From: CAIMUX01 sp964473865
GTDB lineage: Bacteria > Eisenbacteria > RBG-16-71-46 > CAIMUX01
Direction of reading: 5' to 3'
NCBI GenBank assembly: GCA_964473865.1
Contig: CAYYQN010000005.1
Span: forward strand, 93,848 to 157,847
Length of the DNA stretch: 64,000 nt
The notes beneath the pieces are model-generated. The model was given only the letters and a program-made list of their open reading frames with translations, did not search any database and was not told the origin of the DNA. A program made the translations under genes and the position numbers. This document shows positions 41,223 through 50,272 of the stretch, piece by piece (the stretch's first letter is position 1; every line of letters begins with the position of its first letter).

Positions 41223-43259
41223 CTACGGTTCTGCAAACGAAGGAGGGGGTGGAGAGTTCGGCACCTCCAGGTCGGGCCCCACACGCTTCGCTTCTTCGGG
41301 CCGGCCCATCTCCAGGAGGAGCCGCTTCGCGAAACGCTGCGTGTCCAGGTGCCCGGGATCGATGGCGAGCGCCTGCCGGTACGCGGCCAACGCTTCCTCG
41401 CGGCGCCCCTGGAGCTGTTCCAGCTGCCCCAGATTGGAGAATCCGATCACGCTCAACGGGTCGAGACGCACGCCGCGCTGGAAGTGGACCCTCGCTTCAT
41501 CGAGCCGTCCCGCGCGCGCGAGCAGGCGCCCGAGGTTCACCTCCGCCTTGCCCTGCGTGGGGTCAATCTCCAGCGCCTGACGGTAGGCCTGCATCGCCTC
41601 GGCGGTCTTGTTCTGCCGTTCCAGGACGATGCCGAGGCGGAAGTAGCTCTGCCCGTCGCTCGCGCGCCGCTGGATCCCGGAGAGGTTGAGCACCAGCAGC
41701 ACCGCAAAGAGCGCGGACGCCAGCGCGGACCAGGCCAGGGCAAAGCCGGAGGGACGAGGGGCCGCGCCCGTCTCGCGCCGCGCGGCCACATGACCCGACC
41801 GGAGCCTCCCACCCGCGCCGCGGACCTCACCGACATCCGGGCCGCCCTCGGAACTGGCGACCGGACGACTGCGAGACAGATCGACCCATTCCGCGATCCC
41901 GGCCCCTCCGAGCACGGCCAGGACCGGAACCACCGGCACCCGAAAACGGGCGGTCACGAAGAACGCGCAGACCGCCACCGCCGAGGCCAGAACCGTCCAA
42001 CCGAGTCCCTGGGCCAGCCCGTCCCGTCGGCGGACCAGAAGACCGAACAAGCCAGCCGCCGCCAGGAACGCCATGCCCGGCAACGGCAGGCGCAGCAGCC
42101 GCGCATATCGTCGCTCGAACGGCAGCGACTCCACCTGGGGCACCTCGTACTGCCCGAAGAAGAGGTGCAGCTTGCGCAGGAAAAGCCCGGCCGTGCGGAC
42201 CGGATGCGCGAGGGCATGGGAGCTCGCGCGATCGGTCCAGAAACGGTTCGCCTCGGCCGCATTGAGACCGGCATTGCCGGCAAGGGTGCGCGCCGCCCCG
42301 ATTCCAAGCAGGTCGCGGTCCTCCCGCATGGCGGGCGGCCGGACATAGCCGCCATTCGCCTCCGGTCCGTTGCCGATGTAGAGGTTGATCCCCGCATTGA
42401 CGGCGATCGGGGACCAGGCGTTGCCGCCGACCCCGTTGTACAACAGCGTGGCCAGCGGCAGGATTGCCGCGGCCGGCAGGCAGGTGAGCAGTCGGCGGCC
42501 CGACCGGATTCCCCCATCCTGTCGGTCCCTGCGCCAGAGGTATACGACAAGGGGAAGCAGCCCCCCGATGGCGGCCGGTTGCGCCAGCGACAGCAATCCG
42601 GCCGCAAGACCCGCGCCCGCGAGCAGCCCGGTCCCCGGCGGACCCTCGCTGCGCACCACGCGTACACAGAGCCACAGGCAGAGCGACGCCAGCAGCAGCA
42701 CCCACGAGGGCGGCAGCAAGACGCCGGTGTAGAAGACGGCCGGCTTGCTGAGCGCCAGGAGGAGCCCCGCGCCCCAGGCCGCGGCCGGCCCCCGCCAGCG
42801 CCGCGCCGCATCCGCCGCGAAAAAGACCGCCGCGGCCGAGGGGAGCAGATTGCCCCAGACGCCCCGGACCCAGTCCTGTCCGGTGAAGAGGTAGGTGACG
42901 GCCAGGGCGAGAGGGTAGAACGGCGCCTGCGTGAACGGCATTTCGCCCAGCCCCTGTCCCTTCAGCACCGAAACCGCCCAGCGGTGATAGCCGGTCATGT
43001 CGAGGCCAATGAAAGAGCGAAACGGGTTGTCCGCCGACTCGATTAGGTAGGCCGCGCGAATCAACAGGGCCAGTCCCGCGCAGGCCAGCGGCGCCGTGAG
43101 CGCGGACATCCAGCCGTTGCCCGTGGGGTCCGGATCCCGGGCGCCCCGCGATCCGGTTCCGGCCGGCCCGCTCGCGAGAGCGGTCGCGGTGCGGTCCCTC
43201 CGGTACGACATCACGCGCGCCTCTTCGTCGCTGCCCGAACCGCCCCTGCGGCGCGCCAT
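41223..43259 (-). CDS. Membrane glycosyltransferase-like protein with C-terminal TPRs
   Basis: This 678-residue protein has a polytopic membrane N-terminal half with about ten helices. The first loop reads 'RAAYLIESADNPFRSF', where an acidic residue after TM1 fits GT-C type glycosyltransferases of the dolichyl-phosphate-mannose/ArnT class. After a linker and one more TM helix (about 520-540), three TPR units close the protein ('YFRLGIVLERQNKTAEAMQA', 'EVNLGRLLARAGRLDEA', 'FSNLGQLEQLQGRREEALAA'). The ATG at 43259 is one of two near starts. It is the last gene of the five-gene operon led by selB. A cell-surface glycosylation role is inferred. Confidence 0.8.
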   Translation of the reverse strand: MARRRGGSGSDEEARVMSYRRDRTATALASGPAGTGSRGARDPDPTGNGWMSALTAPLACAGLALLIRAAYLIESADNPFRSFIGLDMTGYHRWAVSVLKGQGLGEMPFTQAPFYPLALAVTYLFTGQDWVRGVWGNLLPSAAAVFFAADAARRWRGPAAAWGAGLLLALSKPAVFYTGVLLPPSWVLLLASLCLWLCVRVVRSEGPPGTGLLAGAGLAAGLLSLAQPAAIGGLLPLVVYLWRRDRQDGGIRSGRRLLTCLPAAAILPLATLLYNGVGGNAWSPIAVNAGINLYIGNGPEANGGYVRPPAMREDRDLLGIGAARTLAGNAGLNAAEANRFWTDRASSHALAHPVRTAGLFLRKLHLFFGQYEVPQVESLPFERRYARLLRLPLPGMAFLAAAGLFGLLVRRRDGLAQGLGWTVLASAVAVCAFFVTARFRVPVVPVLAVLGGAGIAEWVDLSRSRPVASSEGGPDVGEVRGAGGRLRSGHVAARRETGAAPRPSGFALAWSALASALFAVLLVLNLSGIQRRASDGQSYFRLGIVLERQNKTAEAMQAYRQALEIDPTQGKAEVNLGRLLARAGRLDEARVHFQRGVRLDPLSVIGFSNLGQLEQLQGRREEALAAYRQALAIDPGHLDTQRFAKRLLLEMGRPEEAKRVGPDLEVPNSPPPPSFAEP

Positions 43260-43296
43260 CGCCCGCACCTCTTCTCTGCCGCCCGACTCGCTTCGG

Positions 43297-44193
43297 TCAC
43301 TGGTCCCCCGCCAACTCGACCAGCCGGTCGCAGTTCGCCTGCACCAGCCGCAACCAGGCGCCCGGCTCCACGGATTCCGGGTAGTTGCTCAAGAGGGTCC
43401 ACGGCACTCCGAGCGCGGCGCCGAGAGCGCGCGCTTCGCGATCTCCCCACTGCTCATTCCCCACGACCGCTCTCACGCCGGCCGCGCGGGACTCCCGCGC
43501 CAGGCGGTCCATTTCCCGCAGCGAGATCTCTTCGGCGCGGTCAAACGTCACTGCCGCACGAGCGCCGGCCCAGGCCACGAAATCCGATTGGTAGCTCGCG
43601 ACAAGGTAGGGGCGTCCGCGAACCGCCGACTCTGCCCGCCGCCGGTGCTGCTCCGCGGCCGCCGGCAGCGTTCGCCGCAGAGCGTCGAGCCGCAGCTGCA
43701 GGGCGGGCGCATGGGCCGGAAACGCCGCGGCCAGCGCCCGGGCCACCTCGGCGCAGAGATCAAGGTATGGTCCGGGCAACGCCTGCGTGCCGGCTGAAGG
43801 AAGAGTGCGACAGGGCCGCCCGGCGCCGGCGATCCGCGGCCGCACCGCTTCCTGATAGTCGTGGATGAGCACCAGATCGGCATCCTCCACGCTCGCCATG
43901 GCGCGCGGAGTGAGATCGAAGAGACTCGGGCATCCGGCCGCCGGCAGCAGCGGCACCGCCGCGCCCCAATCGGACGCCAGGTCCGCCACCGCCGCACCCA
44001 GCATCGTCGTGGTGACCACGATCCGGACCCGCGGGGTCTCTCCTGGCGATGCGGCCGGCGTTGCGGTCGTCTGCGCCCCGGCTGTCTGCGCTGCCGCCGT
44101 CCGCGTCGAGGCTGCTGCCGCAACCAGGCACACCAGCCCGAGTCCCACGATCACCGAAATGTCGGCTCCGTTTCCGGCGCGTGTTCGCAACAC
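43297..44193 (-). CDS. TroA-superfamily metal-binding protein (ZnuA-like), secreted
   Basis: GTG at 44193 with AAGGAG upstream gives a clean signal peptide ending 'TRTAAAQ'. The 298-residue product starts its fold with 'IVVTTTMLGAAVADLASDW' and has 'VEDADLVLIHDYQEAV', 'YLVASYQSDFVAWAGARAA' and 'AVVGNEQWGDREARAL', as in TroA/ZnuA binding proteins. The first metal ligand (His in ZnuA) appears replaced by 'AAGCPSLFDLTP', with Cys. No ABC permease or ATPase lies beside it. It sits between two membrane glycosyltransferase-like genes, so a role outside metal import is possible. Confidence 0.8.
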   Translation of the reverse strand: MLRTRAGNGADISVIVGLGLVCLVAAAASTRTAAAQTAGAQTTATPAASPGETPRVRIVVTTTMLGAAVADLASDWGAAVPLLPAAGCPSLFDLTPRAMASVEDADLVLIHDYQEAVRPRIAGAGRPCRTLPSAGTQALPGPYLDLCAEVARALAAAFPAHAPALQLRLDALRRTLPAAAEQHRRRAESAVRGRPYLVASYQSDFVAWAGARAAVTFDRAEEISLREMDRLARESRAAGVRAVVGNEQWGDREARALGAALGVPWTLLSNYPESVEPGAWLRLVQANCDRLVELAGDQ

Positions 44194-44256
44194 GGCACTC
44201 CTTCTTCGTCTCTGCCCCATCCCGAGGCGTCCTCCCACCGAACCCCGGGTCTCCGT

Positions 44257-45996
44257 TCAGAGCCCCGGTCGCCAGGGAGTGACCGTCCCGCCTTCGATCG
44301 TGCCAGTGTACAGGTAGGAGGCGCGATCGGGGAACAGGGCGGCCAGACGCGCATTCTCGTCGCCTCGATCCTTGGCGTAGACAATGCGGGCGTTACGAAG
44401 GTCCGGGTCGAGACGGGCGAATGCAGAACCAAACCAGAGGTGCCGCACCTGCGGGCTACGAGGCTCGAACTCGAGAAAGCGCACGAAGACCAGGGCGCGG
44501 CCCGAAACCTGGCTGTCCACGATCTGGCCCAGCCGCGGACTCACGCCCCAGAACTCGCGGCCGTAGTGCTGGAAGTAAGAACCCATGCGAACAGGCGACG
44601 CGGGCGGCGCCGCGGCCGCCTCCGGCGTCGCGCGAAAGAGACGCGACCAGCCGATGAGGCCCGCGTAGGCAGCCAGCACGCCACCCAACGCCGCAAGCAG
44701 AACCCAACGCCATCGTCCGGCGGACCCGCGCGACGCCTCGTTTCGCGGAGGGCGGGCGCCGGGCCGCGCAGGTTTCGCTTCTCCCCGCGCCTGCCGGGCG
44801 GCGCCGGCACCTCCCCCCAGGAGGAGTCCTGCGGTTCGCACCAGGCCCAATCCGCTGAGCACGAAGATTGGACCCAACGATTCGTACAAGTAGCGCGGCC
44901 CGAAGCAGAGGTCGTGATACCAGTAGAAGACGTACAGCACCAGCAGCGAGACGGGAACCGCCGCCAGAAGCGCGGTCACTCCGGGGAGCGTGCCTGCGAC
45001 CGCACGAGGCCGGCCGGCACCGACGGGAAGCAGCCCGATCAAGAGCGGCCAGAGGGAGGTCAAGGGCCAGGCAAGGAGATCGCGATTCAGCGCCGCCAGG
45101 TTGGCTCCCGCATGGCGCAGACCGCGCATCAACGTATGCGGCGGCCCCCACGATCCCTTTCCGAATCCCAATCCGTGCGACGGACCATGGAGCTTGATAT
45201 AGCCGGGCGTGAGGGGATCCCCGGTCGTCCCCCAGTTGTACAAGCCATAGAGCAGGATCCCTGCGGCTCCGCCCGCGGCCAGGATCGCCAGCGGGCGCCA
45301 CAAGAAGAAAGCGGACCCGGGCGAATCCGCGGACGATCCGGCCCGAGTCGACCGTGAGGGGACCGGACGCCGCAACGCCAACCGCCACGCGCCGGCGACG
45401 AAGACCGGCAGGGCGCAGGCCAGCGCGGTGTATGGCCGCACCAGGGTCGCGAGCAGCAGGAAAGCGCCGCCGATCCAGGCGTCACGACCGGCTCCCGCGC
45501 GCAGCGTCCGCAGAGCGTATACCAGGAACCAGGTAATGGCGAACAGCCCGCCCACGTGGGACATGAACTCGGAAGCCATCAGCAACAGGAAGGGCGAAAG
45601 CAGCGCCAGCACGACCGCGGCACGCGCCACGACCGTCCCGAAGGCCTCGCGGCCCAGGACGAACACCCCCAGCACCGAGAGTCCGCCCAGGAGCGGGTTC
45701 ACGATCCACGGCGCCCCCAGCCAGACGCCGGGCACAAGCAGAAGGGAGTGACCGGGCGGATACTGCGCATACCAGCGCCCGTCATTGATGATGTGGGCAT
45801 ACTCGAAGAACTCCCGCAGCGGCGGACTCGGCATCCAGAGTCGGCCGTGGGCGAAGATTCGCGCCTGAAAGAGCTGCGCGATCGAGTCCTGCACGTGCGG
45901 CACGCGACCGAAGACGACCGCCGACAGCACCGCGGCGAGAAGCGTCGCCAACCCGGCGCCGGCGAGCCCGATCGGATCGCGCAGCGCGCCTCTCAT
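44257..45996 (-). CDS. Membrane glycosyltransferase-like protein (GT-C type)
   Basis: This 579-residue protein has about eleven membrane helices. The first large loop has 'HVQDSIAQLFQARIFAHGRL' and 'AQYPPGHSLLLVPG'. The acidic and His-rich loop after TM1 fits lipid-linked sugar glycosyltransferases. The C-terminal 110 residues form a soluble periplasmic domain ending 'YTGTIEGGTVTPWRPGL'. The ATG at 45996 overlaps the stop of the preceding small membrane protein by 4 bases (ATGA), with GGAGGAG upstream. Acceptor and sugar are unknown. Confidence 0.82.
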   Translation of the reverse strand: MRGALRDPIGLAGAGLATLLAAVLSAVVFGRVPHVQDSIAQLFQARIFAHGRLWMPSPPLREFFEYAHIINDGRWYAQYPPGHSLLLVPGVWLGAPWIVNPLLGGLSVLGVFVLGREAFGTVVARAAVVLALLSPFLLLMASEFMSHVGGLFAITWFLVYALRTLRAGAGRDAWIGGAFLLLATLVRPYTALACALPVFVAGAWRLALRRPVPSRSTRAGSSADSPGSAFFLWRPLAILAAGGAAGILLYGLYNWGTTGDPLTPGYIKLHGPSHGLGFGKGSWGPPHTLMRGLRHAGANLAALNRDLLAWPLTSLWPLLIGLLPVGAGRPRAVAGTLPGVTALLAAVPVSLLVLYVFYWYHDLCFGPRYLYESLGPIFVLSGLGLVRTAGLLLGGGAGAARQARGEAKPARPGARPPRNEASRGSAGRWRWVLLAALGGVLAAYAGLIGWSRLFRATPEAAAAPPASPVRMGSYFQHYGREFWGVSPRLGQIVDSQVSGRALVFVRFLEFEPRSPQVRHLWFGSAFARLDPDLRNARIVYAKDRGDENARLAALFPDRASYLYTGTIEGGTVTPWRPGL

Positions 45997-46508
45997 GTCG
46001 TATCCGCTCCTCCGCCTGCCGGCGAGGTTCCGCGCGTCCGGCGTTGACGCACCGGGCCGGCCACCGGAAGCTCCGCCAGGAGCAGAGCCACGACTGCGAT
46101 GAGAAACCCCCCGGCGGTTCCATAGCACCCGGGGCCGGGCTTCACGCCCAGGTCCTGCGGACGGATGTGTCCGAACGGCGTCCAGAATCCGCGCGTAATC
46201 TCGTTCATCTTCCAGAAGAAGCAGCCCAGGCCCACGAGAGACGCGCCCAGGAGCACCAACCGGGGGAGAATCGGGCGCTGATCTCGCAGGCTGACCAGCC
46301 CGGCAACCGCAACCACCACCGCCAGCGCGAAGATCACCCAGGTCGCGCCTCCCATCGTGTGGCCGGCGGCGGACCGGTGCACGGCCAGGAACGAGAAGCG
46401 GCCCCAGGGAAGGAAGAAGCAGAATGCCGCGATGGCACCCCCGGCTGCGGCCGCCCAGCGCCACCCGACCCGCGATCGGGATCGTGGCAACGGCGCCGCC
46501 TCAACCAT
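45993..46508 (-). CDS. Four-helix membrane protein, function unknown
   Basis: This 171-residue protein has four membrane helices (about 16-40, 55-75, 82-100, 130-148) and Arg-rich ends. I do not recognise a named family. Its start overlaps the 3' end of selB by 8 bases, and its stop overlaps the glycosyltransferase-like gene by 4, so it is translationally coupled on both sides. It may assist the neighbouring glycosyltransferase (inference). Confidence 0.75.
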   Translation of the reverse strand: MVEAAPLPRSRSRVGWRWAAAAGGAIAAFCFFLPWGRFSFLAVHRSAAGHTMGGATWVIFALAVVVAVAGLVSLRDQRPILPRLVLLGASLVGLGCFFWKMNEITRGFWTPFGHIRPQDLGVKPGPGCYGTAGGFLIAVVALLLAELPVAGPVRQRRTRGTSPAGGGADTT

Positions 46509-48414
46509 CGAGTCTCGGTCCTCGCACCCGCAGGTCGCCCCGCCGCTGCGTCCAGTGCCGCGTGTCCAGGAACTCGAGCAGCGGAACCCCCTGCTTCCGG
46601 GTCACGCCGAGGATCTCCTTCAGGCCGGCCACCGTCATCTCGGTGCTGGTCTCGAAGAAGGCGCGCACCCGGCGCCGCAATTCCTCGACCAGGGACCCGG
46701 GGAGAAGGATGTCTCCCGGCAACCGCACCACCGATTCCTCCGAGAGCAAGAGCTGGAGCAGCTCGGGCGCATGGGGCTGGGATCCGTAGCCCTCGAGAAA
46801 CTCCTTCTGGGAAGGGCCGGCGAATCCGCGGCCCTGCAGGTCGGACAGCATCCGGTCTCGCAGCGCCTGCAGCTCCGGCGCGAGCGTCAAGGCCGGCCCG
46901 CTCCGGCGGAGGCGGTCCCCCCGCACGAAGAGAGTCCCGGCGGCAAGCTCCTTCTGGATCCAGGCCTCGGCGACCTCGGGGTGGATCTTCTGTTCGTGGC
47001 GGCTCTTCAACTCGCTCTTCATCGGTCCGTAACGCAGCGATTGGGACTTCTCCGACTCCAGGATGTATCGCGCCAGCGTGTCGCCGGCCGTACGCAGAGC
47101 AAGGTCCTCCACCAGGCGCGTGCGCCCCACGCGGTGCAGCGCCCCGGCCGCCAGGAGCGCCTGCACGGTCGCGGCGATTTCGGCAGGAGGCTGGCCGAGC
47201 TGTTGCGTCAGGTCGCCCTCCGGAAGGCCGAGTCCGCCCTTTGCGCGCACGCGCTCGCGCACCCGATCCTCCAGCGATCCTTCCTCGGCCACCCGGAGCG
47301 CGTCTAAGTCCTCGCGGCGGAACCGGCGGCGCTTCGCTCCGGAGACATCGAGCACCTGGCCGCCGCCGATGGTTCGCATCGGCGAGTACGAGCGCAGGAC
47401 GAAACGATCGCCCCGCTCCGCCACCGCCGGCGACTCCAGTTGGATCTGGGCGAACGCCTCCTTGCCCGGCGCCACCTCTTCGGCATCCAGGATCACCAGC
47501 CGTCCCAGGATCTCGCTCGCGCCGAGATAGAAGCGTATCCGCGCGCGGTGCGCCACCGGCTTCGCCGCGTCCGGCACGATCCGCAGCCGGACATCGATCT
47601 TGTCCACCGGCTGCAGCCCCTCCTCGGCAATGAGCCAGTCGCCGCGCTCCACCTGCGCGCGGGAGATGTTGTGCAGGCAGACTGCGGTGCGCTGGCCGGC
47701 TCCCGCCCGCTCCACCTTCTCTCCGTGCACCTCCAGCGCCTTGATGCGCGTCTCAAGACCGCGGGGCCGGACCCAGAGGCGCATCCCTTCGGTCAGCGCT
47801 CCGCCCCAGAGGGTCCCGGTCACGACGGTGCCGAACCCTTCGATGGTGAAGACCCGATCGATGGGGAGACGAGTAAAGCGGCCACGCTGCCCCTCATCCA
47901 CCCGGCTCAGTTCGGCATCGAGGCGGCCCAGCAGCTCATCCTTGCCCAACCCCGTCATGGAAGAGACGGGAACGATCGAAGCGCCGCGAAGCGGAGTCCG
48001 TTCCAGCCAGGAGGCCACTTCCGAAGTGACCAGCTCCAGCCAGTCGGCATCGACCATGTCCACCTTGGTCAAGGCCACGACTCCCCGGGCGACCCCCAGA
48101 AGCTCCAGGATCTCCATGTGTTCACGGGTCTGCGGCATCACCCCCTCGTCGGCGGCGATGACGAAGAGGATGCAATCGACTCCCCCCGCCCCGGCGAGCA
48201 TCTGGCGGATGAAGCGTTCGTGCCCTGGGACATCGACCACGCCGCAGCGCCGGCCGGACGGCAGCGTGATGGAGGCGAACCCCAGTTCGATCGAGATGCC
48301 GCGCTTCTTCTCCTCCTTCAACCGGTCGGTGTCAACACCGGTCAGGAGCTTGATAAGCAGGGTCTTACCGTGATCGATGTGACCGGCAGTCCCGATGATG
48401 GCGGCGCGCGGCAT
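46501..48414 (-). CDS. selB: Selenocysteine-specific elongation factor SelB
   Basis: This 637-residue protein begins with a translation GTPase domain: G1 'GTAGHIDHGKT', G2 region 'KRGISIELGF', G3 'DVPGHERFIRQML', G4 'TKVD'. Domains 2 and 3 follow ('VVTGTLWGG', 'FVLRSYSPMRTIGGGQVLD'). The C-terminal half contains the winged-helix repeats of SelB, which bind the SECIS hairpin, ending 'VTRKQGVPLLEFLDTRHWTQ'. It delivers Sec-tRNA to UGA codons. No selA, selD, tRNA-Sec or obvious selenoprotein is in the window. It is the first gene of a five-gene minus-strand operon. Confidence 0.95.
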   Translation of the reverse strand: MPRAAIIGTAGHIDHGKTLLIKLLTGVDTDRLKEEKKRGISIELGFASITLPSGRRCGVVDVPGHERFIRQMLAGAGGVDCILFVIAADEGVMPQTREHMEILELLGVARGVVALTKVDMVDADWLELVTSEVASWLERTPLRGASIVPVSSMTGLGKDELLGRLDAELSRVDEGQRGRFTRLPIDRVFTIEGFGTVVTGTLWGGALTEGMRLWVRPRGLETRIKALEVHGEKVERAGAGQRTAVCLHNISRAQVERGDWLIAEEGLQPVDKIDVRLRIVPDAAKPVAHRARIRFYLGASEILGRLVILDAEEVAPGKEAFAQIQLESPAVAERGDRFVLRSYSPMRTIGGGQVLDVSGAKRRRFRREDLDALRVAEEGSLEDRVRERVRAKGGLGLPEGDLTQQLGQPPAEIAATVQALLAAGALHRVGRTRLVEDLALRTAGDTLARYILESEKSQSLRYGPMKSELKSRHEQKIHPEVAEAWIQKELAAGTLFVRGDRLRRSGPALTLAPELQALRDRMLSDLQGRGFAGPSQKEFLEGYGSQPHAPELLQLLLSEESVVRLPGDILLPGSLVEELRRRVRAFFETSTEMTVAGLKEILGVTRKQGVPLLEFLDTRHWTQRRGDLRVRGPRLDG

Positions 48415-48616
48415 GGCGCGGTCGAGACTAACAGAGGGGGTGGGGGTTGTCGAGGCGGGGCCAGCGGAGCCTCGGCCGCGAGGCCGAGCTGAGTCCCGGC
48501 GCCGATGGGTCGGTCCCTACCGAAGACCGAGAGCCGCCGGCGGACCGGGCGGGCCCAATGCGGACTCACCCGGTTTCCGCCCACTCCGGTCTCTGCTTCC
48601 GGCCGCGGTCGCGGGC

Positions 48617-49210
48617 CTACTGACGCCCGAAGAGCGCGCCCAGCCCCTTCCTGGCGAGGTCGCTCAGATCGACGTCACCGTCCCGATCGGCATCCAGAAG
48701 CGAACCCAGGATGCCCATCTCCCGGGGAGCGCGCTGCTCGATCGCCTGCTGCTCCTGGCCCAGCACCGAACCGAGACCGCTCGGGTCCAGACCTTTCTGG
48801 CGCTGCATCTTGCCGAGCGCGCCCAGCACGACGGGAGCCAGCGTGGCGAGAAGGCCCCCGATCTGACCGGCGTCCAGCCCCGTCGCCTGGCCGAGTCCCT
48901 GCTCCACGCGCGACTGGCGTCCGCCCAGCACGTGCTTGAGAATCGCGGCCCCCGGACTGGTGTCTCCTTGTCCGAGGAAGCTGCCCAGCCCATCGAGAAT
49001 GCTGCCGTCGTGGTCCTTTACCAGCGCGCTATGCAGCGCGCCGGCGCCGTCATTGCTCGAAGCGTTGCGGGCCAGCGCGCTCAGGAGAAGCGGAAGCGCG
49101 GCCGATATCGCCTGCCCGGTCGCCGACCGATCGGTGCCAAGCTGGCGGCCAATCTGGTCCACCACGCCACCGCCGAGTTGCTGCTGTAGTTGTTCCAGGA
49201 TGGAAGCCAT
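48617..49210 (-). CDS. DUF937 protein with EF-hand-like tail
   Basis: This 197-residue protein is rich in Gly, Leu and Ala, with the DUF937 pattern 'LLLSALARNAS...' and 'GILGSLLDADRDGDVDLSDL'. The sequence DADRDGDVDLSDL matches an EF-hand or dockerin-like calcium loop. AGGAGGAC lies before the ATG. No signal peptide is visible. Function is unknown. The 202-base gap before selB's start shows nothing notable. Confidence 0.82.
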   Translation of the reverse strand: MASILEQLQQQLGGGVVDQIGRQLGTDRSATGQAISAALPLLLSALARNASSNDGAGALHSALVKDHDGSILDGLGSFLGQGDTSPGAAILKHVLGGRQSRVEQGLGQATGLDAGQIGGLLATLAPVVLGALGKMQRQKGLDPSGLGSVLGQEQQAIEQRAPREMGILGSLLDADRDGDVDLSDLARKGLGALFGRQ

Positions 49211-49355
49211 ATCCGTCCTCCTCTCGTGCGAATCCAGATCGACTCCGCTGACCAGTCTACCCCTCGCTCACCGCAGATTCCAAGCCCGCAGCATCGACTG
49301 CGCCGGCGCCGGCCGCGCGGAGAACCACGATCCGCCGAGCACGGGACGACCCCGA

Positions 49356-50084
49356 TCACATCCCCCTCAGGCAGGCCGCTCCACCCAACTGCTCCATCTG
49401 ATCCTGGATCCACCGGGCGCGACCTCGGACATAACCCGATGGCGCATCGGCTCTGAACCGGCGGGGACTAGGCAGAACCGCCGCCAGAAGCGCCGCCTCG
49501 TGGGCCGTGAGTTCCGAGGGCGTCTTGGAGAAGAACCGGCGGCTGGCCGCCCCCACTCCATAGATGCCGCGCCCCATCTCGGCCGTGTTCAGGTACACCT
49601 CGAGGATCCGCCGCTTTGGCCACAGCAGTTCGAGCAGCACCGTCAGGTAGCCCTCCAGAGCCTTGCGCACGAAGCTCCGGCCCGGCCAGAGAAACAGGTT
49701 CTTCGCGACCTGCTGGGAGATCGTGCTCGCCCCGCGGAGCCGCCCGCCCCGCTCACGTGTTTCCAGCGCGTCGTGGATCGCTTCCACGTCAAACCCGGAG
49801 TGGATCGGGAACTTCTGATCCTCGGCCGCGATGACCGCGATCGCGGCCTGCGCAGAGATGGCGCGCATCGGAGTCCAGCGGTAGTCGAGGGAGTATCCCC
49901 GGTCGCGGGCGAGCCAGGCGACAGTCTGATCGCGAAGCATGAACGCGGTGATGGGAGGCGGAATCCAACGCAGCGCCCCCAGCACGAACACGGGGACGGC
50001 CACGAGCACCACCAGAGCCAGGAGACCGATCTTCACGGCCCAGGACCTCCGGCGGGACCGCGATCTGCCTGGTCTTCGCCTCAT
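49356..50084 (-). CDS. mtgA: Monofunctional peptidoglycan transglycosylase (GT51)
   Basis: This 242-residue protein has an Arg-rich N-terminus and one TM helix (about 19-40). The GT51 motifs follow: 'AAEDQKFPIHSGFDVEAI' with the catalytic Glu, 'RGASTISQQVAKNLFLW', 'KRRILEVYLNTAEMG', and 'LTAHEAALLAAVLPSP'. No transpeptidase domain is present, as in MtgA. It polymerises lipid II at the inner membrane. It is divergent from the importer operon; 188 bases separate the starts. Confidence 0.93.
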   Translation of the reverse strand: MRRRPGRSRSRRRSWAVKIGLLALVVLVAVPVFVLGALRWIPPPITAFMLRDQTVAWLARDRGYSLDYRWTPMRAISAQAAIAVIAAEDQKFPIHSGFDVEAIHDALETRERGGRLRGASTISQQVAKNLFLWPGRSFVRKALEGYLTVLLELLWPKRRILEVYLNTAEMGRGIYGVGAASRRFFSKTPSELTAHEAALLAAVLPSPRRFRADAPSGYVRGRARWIQDQMEQLGGAACLRGM

Positions 50085-50272
50085 CCGATGTCCTCTGCTT
50101 GGGCGCGAGTGTAGGCGCGCACCGGAGATCGTCGCAAGGCGGGGCCGACAGAACCCCGGCTCTCGTTCCGTCGTCTGGCCGCGGACCGGCCCCGGGGCGG
50201 GAGTCTTTTCGGGGTCGGTACGGTCGACCGGCTGAGGTACATTCAGTCTCCAGCCTTGACGAAGGAGGAGGC

